This document shows positions 11,265 through 22,110 of a DNA stretch of 64,000 nt, one piece after another. Location: NCBI GenBank assembly GCA_963575745.1, contig CAUYUJ010022559.1, forward strand, positions 285,699-349,698. The letters run 5' to 3'. Both the position numbers and the translations under genes were made by a program. Positions within the stretch are counted from its first letter, which is position 1. Every line of letters begins with the position of its first letter. Below the pieces are notes generated by a model. It was given only the letters and a program-made list of their open reading frames with translations, did not search any database and had not been told where the DNA came from. The stretch is from Prorocentrum cordatum (lineage: Eukaryota > Sar > Dinophyceae > Prorocentrales > Prorocentraceae).

Positions 11265-12000
11265 GTTCTCCCTGTCGCACCCCGAGGCCAGTTTTTAGGG
11301 CGGGCCGGGCGTTTCGCCTGAGACTTCTTCATCACCTATGATTCTGGAGCTTAAGAAGTGGCAATAATATCACAGATGGGGGTGGGTGGTTTTCAAAGTG
11401 TGGATCTCGCTTGAGCGCCGCGCACACTCGTTGTAATGATTTGCAAGAGTTTCACGGATTGCGGGCGGGTGGTTTTCAAAATGTGGCTCTCGCCTTAGCG
11501 CCGCGCACATTCGGTTTAAACATTTGCAAGAGTTTCACGGATTGAGGGCGGGTCGTCTTTTTTAATGTGGCTCTCGCTTTAGCGCCGCGCACACAGAGCT
11601 TCACGGATTGAGGGCGGGTCGTTTTCAAAATGTGGCTCTCACCTGAGTGCCGCGCACATTCGCTTGTAAAATTTGGAGGAGCTTCGCGGATTCAGGGCGG
11701 CTCCTTTTCGAAATGTGGTTCTTGCTTCAGCGCCGCGCACATTCGTTCATAAGGACTGTAAGAGTTTCGCTGATTCCCATGGTCAGCTTACCAGAAATCG
11801 CGTTCTGGTCCCCAAAATGGCGTTCTGGCAAGATTCAGGATCGTCATGACGCAGAAGTCAGGGTGATCCGTGGCGTTGAAATTCTGAGAACAATCTTTTG
11901 GTATGCTTCAGGGTCTTCAAACGGTTGTCCCCCAACGAGGCAGTTCTTTCAGTGGAAATGAGCCGTTGTAGGGGCCCACGAAGAGGGAGCTTGGAGGGAG
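11265..12000 (+). repeat. R83 dispersed repeat, plus-orientation copy
   Basis: A core of about 83-bp tandem units (GCGCCGCGCACA at 11,415, 11,498 and 11,582, then diverged units at about 11,646 and 11,730) is preceded by GTCGCACCCCGAGGCC and followed by a tail with TTCAGTGGAAATG and GGAGCTTGGAGGGAGG. Both flanks reappear in reverse orientation at 48.95-49.8 and 53.05-53.85 kb, so the unit is larger than the minisatellite. Confidence 0.85.
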
Positions 12001-12545
12001 GGCTCATTCCGACACCGTTGAGGACTCTTGGCTTTACGCTTGTCCTCCTGCTCCTCCTCTTCCTCCTCGATCCTCCTCCTCGCTTCTCCTCCTGGCTCCC
12101 GGCGTGCTCCCCCGCGTGGCCACGAGAATGCGCCGCGGCAGGGCGCGGGCCGCGCTGCGGCCGCCCGCTCCAGCGGCGCCCCGTGGGCGGTCCGCCTCGC
12201 CTTCGCCGGGCCCTCGGCGGCGCGGGCATTCATCGAGCCCCGGCGCATCCAACGATCGATCGGATCGAGCGGTCGATCGGCATCGACGTGGGGAGGAGGG
12301 CCAGTCGAGGACGGGGACCTCCTCCTACCCCTCCTCCCCCTCCTCTTCCTCCTCCTCTCCCTCCATACTGCGTCACCCAGCCGAGGACGAGGACGATGAC
12401 GAGGAGGCTGGCGTCCTTCCGTAGAAAAAAATCACGGCGCACTTGTTTGTTTGCCATTTTCGGCCTGCGGGGCCCTCGCCAGGCGTCGGGACCGTCCAAA
12501 CACGACTCGGGGTGGACCACGTTTCTTTATGTCGCTTGGGTTCTT
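12001..12545. other. TCC arrays and a GD-type fragment, no gene
   Basis: TCC-rich stretches at 12,040-12,100 and 12,315-12,365 flank GC-rich sequence. A diverged GD repeat (CGGGGCCCTCGCCAGGCGTC) begins near 12,465. Confidence 0.5.
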
Positions 12546-12547
12546 AA

Positions 12548-12555
12548 TGCTCTCG

Positions 12556-12593
<38 letters not shown>

Positions 12594-12630
12594 TGCTCAC
12601 TCTCTATTTCTCTCTCTCTCTCTGCCCTGC
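12548..12630 (+). repeat. CT dinucleotide microsatellite
   Basis: CTCTCTCT tract with brief interruptions. Confidence 0.9.
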
Positions 12631-12649
12631 GAGGCCACTGCCACAGGAA

Positions 12650-13424
12650 TTTAAGTGCAGAGCTGCCCAAAGAGGAGTCTCATTAGGTGAAGACATTTCA
12701 ACATGACTTTGTGTGGAAAAGGGTCTGAACACAAGGAATCTAAGTATAAAGGTCGCTACACAAGGACTTTAGTTGTTGAGGTTGGGGGATTCCGATAAAA
12801 TAGCTTATTCTGTAAAAGCTCTGGCAAAACGATCTCAAGTGCAGGGGTTCTGCACCAAGAAACATATCGGCGTTTATAGGTTGTTCACAATGTCTTTCCA
12901 TCATTAGCAGTCAAACGAAAACCTTGTTGATGTGTGTTCGTGTTTGTCTGTGTTCGAAACTAGTTGCTTCAATCGCACGGCGCCGCCACTGCGGACCTCC
13001 CATTCTTATATAGCCTTTTGCAATCTCGGTGCAACAGGATCCCTTGTGTGGTAATTTTACACCAGCGTTGTCGCTGTGGGGGATCTGCACAACGAATCCC
13101 TTTGGAAAGGCTGCTACAAAGGGGTTCCAGTTTCGGAGGTCATTTCAGATCCGCCACAGGCAAGATCCATATCTAGATTTCCGCAGAAGGAGTCCTTGTG
13201 TAAAGGTTGTGACAGCATGGGTTATGTTTATGGGGGTTCCGCACCAAACAAGTAGCGACTTGTTTGTTCCGCCTCAGAAACAAATCCCGGCAACTCAACC
13301 TACCAGCGATGTGTATAAGCATATCTGGAAGCATCCCCCTTAATATTCAGGTGAGAATCCATTTGTAGAATTCTGCTGTTCTCGCAGTCGCAGTCGCATT
13401 CGCAATGACAGTCGCAGTGGCAAC
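12650..13424. other. AT-richer spacer, distantly repeated at 15.35-15.9 kb
   Basis: Words such as AAAGG(C/T)(C/T)GCTACA, GTTCCAGT and GTCGCACGGC(G/A)CCG occur in both stretches, suggesting an old dispersed repeat. No coding signature. Confidence 0.4.
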
Positions 13425-13612
13425 GGCCTTAGGATCCAATGGAATCCTAAGGATTCCGAGGGATTCCTAAGGCATCCTTAGGCACCCTTAGGAATCCATA
13501 GGAATCCTTAGGAAACCTGAGGAATCCTTAGGAATCCTGATTCCTAAGGATTCCTAGGGATTCCTAAGGATTCCTACGGAATCCTAAGGATTCCGAAGGA
13601 TTCGCCTGCCTC
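13425..13612. repeat. palindromic TCCTAAGGA array
   Basis: Units of AATCCTTAGGA and its complement TCCTAAGGATT alternate. A short stretch of the same type at 15,133-15,182 bounds the other end of the hexamer/73-bp block, so the block is bracketed by this repeat. Confidence 0.8.
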
Positions 13613-14652
13613 GGCCTCAGCCTCAGCCTGCCTCAGCCTCAGCCTGCCTCAGCATCAGCCTCAGCCTGTCTCAGCCTCAGCCTGCATCAGCATCAGCCTC
13701 AGCCTCAGCCTCAGCCTGCCTCGGCTTGCCTCGGCCTCAGCCTCAGCCTGCCTCGGCCTCAGCCTCGGCCTCAGCCTCAGCCTCAGCCTCAGCCTGCCTC
13801 AGCTTCAGCCTGCATCAGCCTCAGCCTCAGCCTGCCTCAGCCGCAGCTTGCCTCAGCCTCAGCGCCTCAGCCTCAGCCTCAGCCTGCCTCAGCTTCAGCC
13901 TCAGCCTCAGCCTGCCTCGGCTTGCTTCACCCTCAGCCTCAGCCTGCCTCAGCCTCAGCCTCAGCCTGCCTCAGCCTCAGCCTCAGCCTCAGCCTCGCAG
14001 CCTCAGCCTGCATCAGCCTCAGCCTCAGCCTCAGCCTGCCTCAGCCTCAGCCTCAGCCTGCCTCAGCCTCAGCCTCAGCCTGCCTAGCCTCAGCCTGCAT
14101 CAGCCTCAGCCTCAGCCTGCCTCAGCCGCAGCTTGCCTCAGCCTCATCCACTGCCTCAGCCTCGGCCTCAGCCTGCCTCAGCTTCAGCCTCAGCCTCAGC
14201 CTGCCTCGGCTTGCCTCAGCCTCAGCCTCAGCCTGCCTCGGCCTCAGCCTCAGCCTCAGCCTGCCTCGGCCTCAGCCTCAGCCTCAGCCTGCCGCAGCTT
14301 CAGCCTCAGCCTCAGCCTGCCTCGGCTTGCCTCAGCCTCAGCCTCAGCCTCAGCCTGCTTCAGCCCCAGCCTCGGCCTCAGCCTGCCTTAGCCTCAGCGT
14401 CGTCCTCTCAGCCTCAGCCTGCATCAGCCTCAGCCTCAGCCTCAGCCTGCCTCAGCCTAAGTCTCAGCCTGCCTCAGCCTCAGCCTGCCTCAGCCTCAAC
14501 TTCAGCCTGCCTCGGCCCCAGCCTGCGTCAGCCTCAGCCTCAGCCTGCCTCAGCCTCAGCCTGCCTCAGCCTCAGCCTCAGCCTGCCTCTGCGTGCCTCA
14601 GCCTCAGCCTCAGCCTGCCTCGGCCTCAGCCTGCCTCGGCCTCAGCCCGCCT
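13610..14652 (+). repeat. GCCTCA hexamer satellite
   Basis: Over 1 kb of CAGCCT/GCCTCA units with regular GCCTGCCTC variants. Frames read as (Ser-Leu), (Gln-Pro) or (Ser-Ala) repeats. Confidence 0.95.
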
Positions 14653-14654
14653 CA

Positions 14655-15130
14655 GCTCGGGCATTCAAAATATGGCACAGGAGTGGTCTTCTGAGAACAC
14701 GAAAATCACGAAGTGGCCCACAGTTGGCTCCGGGCAATCAAAATATACTACAGGAGTTCTGTTCCCGGAGCACGAAGAACACGAAGCGGCTCACAGTTGG
14801 CTCCGGGCATTCAAAATGTGGTCTGGGAGTGGTGTTCCGGGAACACGAAGAACACGAAGTGGCTTACAGATGGCTCCGGGCATTCAAAATGTGGTCTGGG
14901 AGTGGTGTTCTGGAACACGAAGAACACGAAGTGGCCTACTGTTGGCTCCGGGCATTCAAAATGTGGCCTGGGAGTGGTGCTCCGGGAACACGAAGAACAC
15001 GAAGTGGTTTACAGTTGGTTTCGGGCATTCAAAATGTGTCCTGGGAGTGGTGTTCCGGGAACACGAAGAACACGAAGTGGCTTACAGTTGGCTCCGGGCA
15101 TTCAAAATGCGGCCTGGGAATGGTGTTCTG
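14655..15130 (+). repeat. 73-bp tandem repeat, about 6.5 copies
   Basis: GGGCATTCAAAATGTGG starts units at about 14,661, 14,734, 14,807, 14,880, 14,952, 15,025 and 15,098. Each contains GGAACACGAAGAACACGAAG and GTTGGCTCCG. The period is not a multiple of three, so no repeat protein is implied. Confidence 0.9.
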
Positions 15131-15239
15131 GGAATGGATTCCTAAGGATTCGCACAAAATCCTAAGGATTCCTAAGGATTCCAGAGGCTGCACTTTTGTC
15201 TGGATTTGTCTGGGTCCCGCCCAGGCCCCCTCTGGGGCG

Positions 15240-15950
15240 TCGAGATTTTATTTTTTGATACCACTAGAAACCTATCAGTCTTCGCTGTTAGGTAAAAACA
15301 TGGTTCCCCAGTTAAGAGCATTTGTTTTCTCAGGTGACACATTTCTTCATTGTTTCAGTGTTCCTATACAGCTTTCTCTGTCGCGCGGCGGCTTTCTCTG
15401 TCACGCAGCGCCGCCATGGCAGATCTCGCCACATCGAAATCCGCTTGGAAGGCCGGCGCGAAAGGAGTCTTGCAAGGGCGATGTTACAAAGTAGTTCCAG
15501 TGTGGGAATATCACGAAGGATCGCTTCGTAAAGGCTGGTAGATAAAGGATTTGAGTTGTGGAGGCCATTATAATCCCCCGCAGTTGAAATGAGTTTGGAT
15601 GCCCCCCACGTGAATCATGTTGTACAGGCTGCTGTTGCGAGGGATATGCGGACTAAAGACAGCGTCAGTCACAGTTTGACATCATGTTGGCTTGATTTCC
15701 CATGCGGCAGTACCAGTTGTGTTGTGATGGGTTTCTTGTTTGTTATGTTCCTGTTCAGCGATCTCGGTCGCACGGCACCGTTACTGGATATTGTGCTTCT
15801 CGACCAATCGAAGCCTTTGTTGCACGATCGCCATTCAAGGGTTACATGAGCAACGACTGCTGCAACAAAGGTTTGCATTTGCAAGGCTTCTTTACATTTA
15901 ATCGCTTCGCTCATTCCGCCGGCCCATATTGTCGCACAGTTGTGGGCTAG
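15240..15950. other. spacer, no gene supported
   Basis: Mixed composition. It shares words with 12,650-13,424 and has no coding signature. Confidence 0.4.
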
Positions 15951-15954
15951 CCGA

Positions 15955-16530
15955 GTTTTGGGGCCTCTTGGGGGCCGTTTTGGGGCCTCTTGGGGCCTCT
16001 TTTGGGCCTCTTTTGGGCCTCTTGGGGCGTCTTGGGGGCCTCTTGGGGGCCTCTTGGGGCCTTTTTGGGGCCTCCTGGGCGCCTTCTGGGGCGGAGGGCT
16101 CGATTTTTCAGTTCTCGGTTCCCCTCTTGAGCCCCTCTTGGGCCCGTCTTGGGGCCTCTTGGTCCGTCTTGGGCGGCACTTGGGCCGTCTTGGGGGCCCT
16201 CCTGGGCCGTTCCGGGGCCGTCTTGGGAGCCTCGTGGGCCGTCTTGGAGCGGTCTTGGGGGCCTCTTGGGCCGTCTTGGAGCGTCCGGAAGCCGAAAAAG
16301 CCAGAACGCAAAAAACAGCGAAAAAAACAATGAAAATCAACGATTTTGGCCTCTTGGGGCCCTCTTCGGAGGCCTCTTGGAAGGCCCTTGGGGCGTCTTG
16401 GAGGCCTCTTGGGCTGTCTTGGGGCCCTGTTGGGCGTCTTCGGGCGATCTTTGGCCGTCTCGGGGCCCTCTTGGACCGTCTTGGAGGCTTCTTGGGGGCC
16501 TCTTGGCCCGTCCTGGGGCCCTGTAACAGG
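15955..16530 (-). repeat. SatA satellite, reverse orientation
   Basis: GGGGCCTCTTGG/GGCCGTCTTGG units are the complement of the array at 1.1-1.7 kb. At 16,275-16,345 an AT-rich insert (AAAAAACAGCGAAAAAAAC, AATCAACGATTTTGG) matches the insert of the 52.5-kb array on the other strand. Confidence 0.85.
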
Positions 16531-16553
16531 GCTCCGGCATCTCTGGCCCGACC

Positions 16554-16615
16554 TTGCGGGGACCTTGCCGGGGACCTTGCCGGGGACCTTGCCGGGGACC
16601 GGCCGGGACCTGGTC
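16554..16615 (+). repeat. short GGGGACCTTGCC tandem repeat
   Basis: Four to five units of GGGGACCTTGCC in tandem directly after SatA. Confidence 0.8.
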
Positions 16616-16904
16616 GGGGTACTTTTCGTCTGGGGACCCCCAGGGGCCGCCCCGCGCGCGCGAAGTAGAAACATTGTAGAGCAGTTACCGGAGATCTTAG
16701 CACGCCTCTGGCCCGTTGGGCCGGCGAATAGAGCCAGATGGCAATGCGGTCACACAAGGCTGTTTTGTTCCCCAACCCACCTGTGTTGTTGGGTCCACGT
16801 TTTGAAGAGACGGTCCCCGCGTTCCCTCCCTTCCTTCCTTATTTCCTTCCTCCTCCTCCTCCTCCTCCCTCCTCCTCCCTCCTCCTTGCGTTTCACCTTC
16901 CCAG

Positions 16905-17650
16905 TACAGCGTTTCGTGGCCCCATACGGAGCTCCACCGAAGGCTCCAGTGGGACCGCCCGCATGCGCCATCCACCACCCAGCACAGCGTTTCCTGGCCC
17001 CATAGGGGGCTCCACCGAAGGCCCCAGTGGGACCGCCCGCATGCGTCATCCACCACCCAGTACAGTGCTTCGTGGCCCCATGGGGGGCTCCACCGAAGGC
17101 CCCAGTGGGACCGCCCGCATGCGTCATCCGCCACCCAGTGCAGCGCTTCGTGGCCCCATAGGGAGCTCCACCGAAGGCCCCAGTAGGACCGCCCGCATGC
17201 GTCATCCACCACCCAGGACAGCGCTTCGTGGCCCCTCAAGGAGCTCCACCGAAGGCTCCAGTGGGATCGCCCGCATGCGTTACCCGCCCAGTACAGCGCT
17301 TCCTGGCCACATAGGGGGCTCCACCGAAGGCCCCAGTGGGACCGCCTGCATGCGCCATCCAACACCCAGCTCAGCGCTTCGTGGCCCCATGGGGGGGCTC
17401 CACCGAAGGCCCCAGTGGGACCGCCCGCATGCGTCGTGCACCACCCAGTACAGCGCTTCGTGGCCCCATGGGGGGCTCCATCGAAGGCCCCAGTGGGACC
17501 GCTCGCGTGCGTCAACCACCACCCAGTACAGCGCTTCGTGGCCCCATGGGGGGGCTCCACCGAAGGCCCCAGTGGGACCGCCCGCATGCGTCATCCACCA
17601 CCCAGTACAGCGTTTCGTGCCCCCACAGGGAGCTACACTGGTCTCAGTGG
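16905..17650 (+). repeat. MS78 minisatellite, about ten 78-bp units
   Basis: GTTTCGTGGCCCCATA.GG, AGCTCCACCGAAGGC, CCAGTGGGACCGCCCGCATG and CATCCACCACCCAG repeat at 78-bp steps from 16,911; one unit is 75 bp and some carry an extra G. The period equals 26 codons, yet the 1-bp changes shift frame freely, so coding is unlikely. Diverged relatives lie at 18.09, 48.5, 52.7 and 62.6-63.0 kb. A TCC tract at 16,840-16,890 precedes it. Confidence 0.9.
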
Positions 17651-19350
17651 CGGAACTCGCATGGGGGCCCATTGGCGGAGTTCGCTTGGCGGCGACTTTC
17701 GATTTCCGGAGGTTTTTCTTCGTATTCGACGTATTGAGGCCTCTTTCGGGCCGCGCATCCCAGGCGGGAGCCAGCTTGCTCGCTCTTTCTGCTCCGCCCA
17801 GCGGACGACCCGCGCGCGTCGCCGGGACCCTTTCGGGGCGACCAGCGCGCGTCGCGGGGACTCCGTGCGGCGCCGCGCCCGCAGCCTTGCACGTGGGCGT
17901 GCCAGGGCAACGAGGGAGAAAAAAAACGGAAAGGAAGCGGGCGCGCTCCTCGTGAGAAGCGCGCCGGCATGGGCGTCGACATTTATGTACGTAGACTCAC
18001 GCACGCGCGCAGACTCATCCACAATCAGACTCACGCGCTCTCAGTCTCTCGCACACAAACCTATCGTCTTCGCTCGCGTTGTGTGCTCCGCCACGCATGT
18101 CGGCACGCCTCTCACACGGTTCGTGGCGCTATAGGGAGCGCGGGCGAAGATGATATTCATACTTGCGGTAGTCACAGCTGCATATTTTGGGGTCCTTCGC
18201 CAGACGAGCTGTTTCTCCAAGGCGGGCACACGTGGTAGTGATTAGAACGATGTTGATGGTGATGGGCCACCGAGGACAATTATGCTTGGTGACTATCTCT
18301 ATCCTCTACACTCTATGTATGCGCGTGTGTCGTCTGATCCTTGTTGTAATCGTGCAGAGGGTCGGACCCATGTGGTCCCCTTGTGACGAAGCATTCGCTC
18401 ATATTCGAGTTAGCAGACGCTCAATATTGATAGGTTCAAGGCGCAGGAGACGGCGAGATCAGTTACCAGGAGGAAGCCCGACCCTGCAATTTGCTGAGCC
18501 ACAGCAGGAATCACATCAACGAACGGCGAGGGCGGACCAGTAACAGCAACGCCGAGTTGAGCACGGCCAGCCAGGGCAAGCATGTCAGGTACTGTCAGCA
18601 TCTCAGTAAGCACCTCGTGGCAACGCAAGAACTAAATCCGTATCGCATCAGGACCATGCGTGGACGTTGGTTGGCACTTCTCGTTCAGTTCGGGCGCTTC
18701 ACCTGGAACGCTCCAGTTGGTAAAGTTGCAGATTGTCAGAAACAACTGATTCAACCGATTGCCTAAACATATCCTGCATAATGTGCTGACGGTCCGACGA
18801 AGCCCTGCCGCAACGGTCGAGACACGTCCAGGTGCAAATGCATGGTGATCACCTGGCTATTGGGCCATCATCTGCTTTCTGAGGCTCACGGGCGAAAGCA
18901 GGGACTCACTATACGATTGGGGCACAATGTTCACTAGATGTGGTCGCACTCATTCGAAGCTAGGCTCGGCAACAAGTGCTTGTCAATGCCGCTGCCTGTT
19001 GAATACGTACCTTCTATTTCCGAGCGGGCTTCACATTGAACGGCAACGGGACGGGGGATCCCGTGAGCACGCGTTCATACATAAATGGGCAATGTGCGAT
19101 ACACAAGCTTACTGCTCGCGATTGCAAGGTAGTGGAGACACCGTAATCAGGGATAGGCCCCGTGCAGTCGCGACGAGTGTTTCTCCGAGACGCAGTGTCT
19201 TTGTCGGTCATCGACTTGCAACAATGCTGATCCTCGGCGGAAGAAGGCGGCTCCAGAGATGGAGTCGAGAGCTCTTCGGTGGGGCTGCGCCTGCGTCGTC
19301 CAACGATCGCGGCGCCGTCATCCTAGGCTCGTGCATCCTAGCCCTCAGCC
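17651..19350. other. low-repeat spacer, no gene supported
   Basis: 17,650-18,140 is GC-rich and ends in an MS78-like fragment (TTCGTGGCGCTATAGGGAG). 18,150-19,350 is balanced-composition unique DNA in which no frame shows coding bias or a motif. Confidence 0.45.
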
Positions 19351-19354
19351 CCCC

Positions 19355-19376
19355 TCCGTAGCCGTTTTGGCTCGAC
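19355..19376 (+). other. relict dinoflagellate spliced leader
   Basis: The 22 bases match the DinoSL consensus at 19 positions (as I recall it: D-CCGTAGCC-ATTTTGGCTC-AAG). Here it reads TCCGTAGCC, then GTTTTGGCTC, then GAC. DinoSL is added to mRNAs by trans-splicing, so a genomic copy just upstream of a start codon marks a reinserted cDNA. The three changes fit decay after insertion. Confidence 0.8.
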
Positions 19377-19435
19377 CACCTCCTCCGAGCTGCTCCTTGC
19401 GGTGGCCCCGGCCCGCCGTGGCCCATGCGCCCGCC

Positions 19436-19810
19436 ATGGCTTCGAAGCGCAGCAGCCTGAGCAAGCTGCGGCTCTCGCCGCACTACGCCTCGCTGGCCAG
19501 GTTCCACGCAGCAGAGGGCCCGCCGCACGAGCTGAGGGTCGAGGCTCAGAGGAGGGATGGGGGAGGAAGAGGAGGGCGAGGGGGAGGAGGAGGAGGAGGA
19601 GGAGGAGGAGGAGGAGGAGGAGGAGGAGGAGGAGGAGGAGGAGGAGGAGGAGGAGGAGGATGGAGGAGGAGGAGGAGGAGAAGGAGGAGTGCCTTGCTTG
19701 CGGCTCCTGTGGGCCTCCTCGGAGAGGCCCTCGTCGCCACGGCCGGGTTCGCTTTTCGGGGTTCTGGTAGGAACGGGCTCCAGGGGAGGTCCGGGGATCA
19801 GGGATGTTGA
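19436..19810 (+). CDS. SL-marked retrocopy, start-proximal coding stretch
   Basis: The ATG at 19,436 lies in a good context (CCGCCATGG), 59 bp after the relict spliced leader. About the first 40 codons (MASKRSSLSKLRLSPHYASL and onward) have strong G/C third positions, as in GC-rich dinoflagellate genes. The N-terminus is basic and Ser/Leu-rich; I recognise no family. From about 19,560 the frame enters a GGA array, read as Gly and later Arg, and stays open to 19,810. Either the array expanded inside the gene or the true frame ends there. The E-rich frame of the array (ATG at 19,557) is an alternative continuation if slippage occurred. Function unknown; it may be a 5' exon of a gene continuing at 20,095 or a pseudogene. 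Confidence 0.5.
   Translation: MASKRSSLSKLRLSPHYASLARFHAAEGPPHELRVEAQRRDGGGRGGRGGGGGGGGGGGGGGGGGGGGGGGGGGGWRRRRRRRRSALLAAPVGLLGEALVATAGFAFRGSGRNGLQGRSGDQGC
19575..19680 (+). repeat. GGA trinucleotide array
   Basis: Roughly 35 GGA units, interrupted near 19,661. Confidence 0.9.
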
Positions 19811-20094
19811 GAGGACCGCTTGGGCTGCTAAGGGGATAAGGGGGCTTCGAGGAGGATGCTCAGGTGGTTTATCATGTGCCTCCTGTGGCGTAGAGGAGCG
19901 ACATGGGCTCCGCCCACGTAGCGGATATTCGTGACTCCCCCAAACATGTTAGGGCACCCGCAACCCGCTCATTTGCTAGGTCGGGCCAGATACTGCCTAC
20001 TTCAGCCTTCACTGCTACCCCCCCCCAGTATATCCCCTTAGCAGCCGCCGCGGTCATCTCGGTAGGGATACCTTGTGGCTCTCCCCCCCCGCAG

Positions 20095-20212
20095 AGGCGA
20101 GCACGGACGACGCCGAGGACGTCGTGCAGATCTGCCGGCATCTGGACCTCCAGTGCGAGGCGCCCGCCGCGGCCCCTGGCGCATTGAGGCTCGGGGAGGG
20201 GGGGGTCCAGCC
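20095..20212 (+). CDS. possible internal or terminal exon
   Basis: A pyrimidine tract ending CTCTCCCCCCCCGCAG at 20,094 resembles a 3' splice site. The following frame (GAG codon at 20,094-20,096, then ASTDDAEDVVQICRHLDLQC) has G/C third positions and an acidic-to-mixed composition typical of real protein. The exon end is uncertain: a GC-type donor near 20,158 or read-through into Pro/Arg-rich sequence are both possible. It lies 0.5 kb after the SL-marked start at 19,436. No family recognised. Confidence 0.35.
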
Positions 20213-20303
20213 GAGGCCGCGGCGGCCCGCCCGGCCCAAGAGTCGTTCCAGATCATCGCATCACACAAACATTTCAGACCTGGTCTAACTTAGGGCACGT
20301 GTC

Positions 20304-22110
20304 AGAGTGAGGGGGACGAAGGGTCATTCACTGTCCCTGGGTGCGTGGCTGAAGTGGGATTCTGGGATGCGGATATTTGTTGTTTGTTTGTTTGTTCGTT
20401 CGCTTGCTTGATTGCTTACCTGCTTGCTTGCTTGTTTGTGTTTGTTGTTGTTGCTGTTGTTGCTGTTGTTTTTGTTGTTGCTGCTGTTGTTGGTGTTGCT
20501 GTTTTCGTTGTTAGTGTTTTTGTTATTGAATGGTAACTACTTAGCAGTTATTATTGTTGGACCCCCCCAGTCGCCTTGGCGCTCTCGCCTCGGCGCCGGC
20601 TACATTTTCATTGAACATGAGGCTCACGCTCGAGCGGTTTGGGTGGGCGCCCAAACTGCCCCCCCAACAACAACAACGCTCCCGCTCGAGACTTCCTCTT
20701 TTTTTGCTCAGGGCCGGTGCTCTTCCTCGCCGCCGAAAGCCGCCGTCCCAACAAAACCAGCGGTCCCGCTCGAGACTTGCTCCCGTGTTACGCTGGACTG
20801 GCGCCCTACTCTTTCTCTCATCGGCGCTGTCCCCGGCAACAACAACGCTCACGCTCGAGACTTCCTCCCTTCTTACTCAAGGCGGTGTTCCTCCTCGCCG
20901 CTGAAGACCGCCGTCCCGACAAAACCAGCGCTTCTGCCCGAGACTTCCTCCCGTTTTACGTTGGACTGGTACCCTACTCTCTTTTGAATTGGCGCCGCTC
21001 CCAGCAAGAACAACGCTCCCGCTCGAGGCATCCTCCCTTTTCCCTCAGGACGGTGCTGTTCCTCGCCGCCGACAGCCCCCGTCCCGACAAGCCACAGCTC
21101 CCGCTCGAGACTTCTTCCCTTCTTGCTCAAGGCGGTGTTCCTCCTCGCCGCCGACAACAGCCATCCTAACAAAACCAGCGTTCCCGCTCGAAATTTGCTT
21201 CCGTTTTACGTTGGATTGGCGCGCTACTCTCTCTCTCTCTCTCTCATCGGCGCCGCCCCCAGCAGCAACAACGCTCACGCTCGAGACGTCCTCCCTTTTT
21301 TACTCTCCTCCTCGCCGCTGAAGACCGCCGTCCCGACAAAACCAGCGCTTCTGCCCGAGACTTTCTCGCGTTTTACGCTGGACTGGCGTCCTACTCTCTT
21401 TTGAATTGGCGCGCTCCCAGCAAGAGCAACGCTCCCGCTCGAGGCATCCTCCTTTTTTCCTCAGGACGGTGCTGTTCCTCGCCGCCGACAGCCCCCGTCC
21501 CGACAAAACCACGGCTCCCGCTCGAGACTTCTTCCCTTCTTACTCAAGGCGGTGTTCCTCCTCGCCGCCGACAACAGCCATCCCAACAAAACCAGCGTTC
21601 CCGCTCGAGGTTTCTTTTTTTTACGCTGGATTAGCGCCCTATTCTCTTCAGCATTGGCGCCACTCCCAGCAACAACAGCGGCCCTGCTCGAGACTTCCTC
21701 CCTTTCTATTCAGGGCCAGGTCTTTGCCTCGCCGCCGACAGCCCCCATCCCCACCAAGGCAATCCTGTCGCTCGATACTTCCTTGTGCTTTACCCGTGGC
21801 TGGGGCTCCACTGGCGGTCTCGCATCGGCGCAGCAAGGCGCGGGCATGCATTTTCGAGGCGGGATATGTTGAATTTCCTCGGAGGAGGTGTTTGCAAGAC
21901 CTCATTGGGCGGGAGATCTGGGAATGGGAATAACGAACCCCGCTATAGAACAATAATCCCCCATGATGGGGATGGTTATCATGATGGTCGCCTGCATTAT
22001 GTGGAAACATCGCGCATGAGGGTAAACTGATTGTTGTTGTTGGTGTTGTTGTTGCATCAGCATTTGCATTTACATTGGCATTTGTATGTGCATTTGCTGT
22101 TGTTGCTGTT
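20304..22110 (+). mobile_element. TSE copy E, truncated composite
   Basis: It starts with AGAGTGAGGGGG, then the conserved GGTCATTCA.TGTCCCTGGG and TGCGTGGCTGAA block, then a TTG-rich array, as in the full copies at 43.1, 44.9, 46.0 and 61.2 kb. The interior (20,545-22,030) has the same edge sequences as the interior of copy A: TTATTGTTGGACCCCC on the left, GGGTAAACTGATTGTTGTTG on the right. The right part breaks off in TTG/CATTTG repeats and lacks the CCCACCCGCGAC satellite and the right terminal repeat. Confidence 0.7.
20620..21800 (+). repeat. nested CTCGAG-containing tandem repeat
   Basis: Units of about 80 and 170 bp contain CGCTC.CGCTCGAGACTTCC, CTCCTCGCCGCCGA and CCCGACAAAACCAGCG. The array lies inside TSE copy E. 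Open frames across it are repeat-derived. Confidence 0.85.

Noticed and set aside
11800-11830. Minus-strand CGCCATTTTGGGGACC as a spliced-leader relict
   Set aside because: Only the CCATTTTGG core matches; both flanks disagree and no coding sequence follows on that strand.
13726-15494. Long open frames (221-453 codons) with Ser/Gln/Pro/Leu repeats
   Set aside because: Direct consequence of the GCCTCA hexamer having no stop in several frames; no non-repeat coding signature.
16911-17640. Possible CRISPR-like array
   Set aside because: Units are directly adjacent with no unique spacers, and the genome is eukaryotic.
16697-17955. 296- and 405-codon frames on opposite strands over MS78
   Set aside because: The 78-bp unit is stop-free in most frames, and single-base length changes shift the frame between units, so no repeat protein is maintained.
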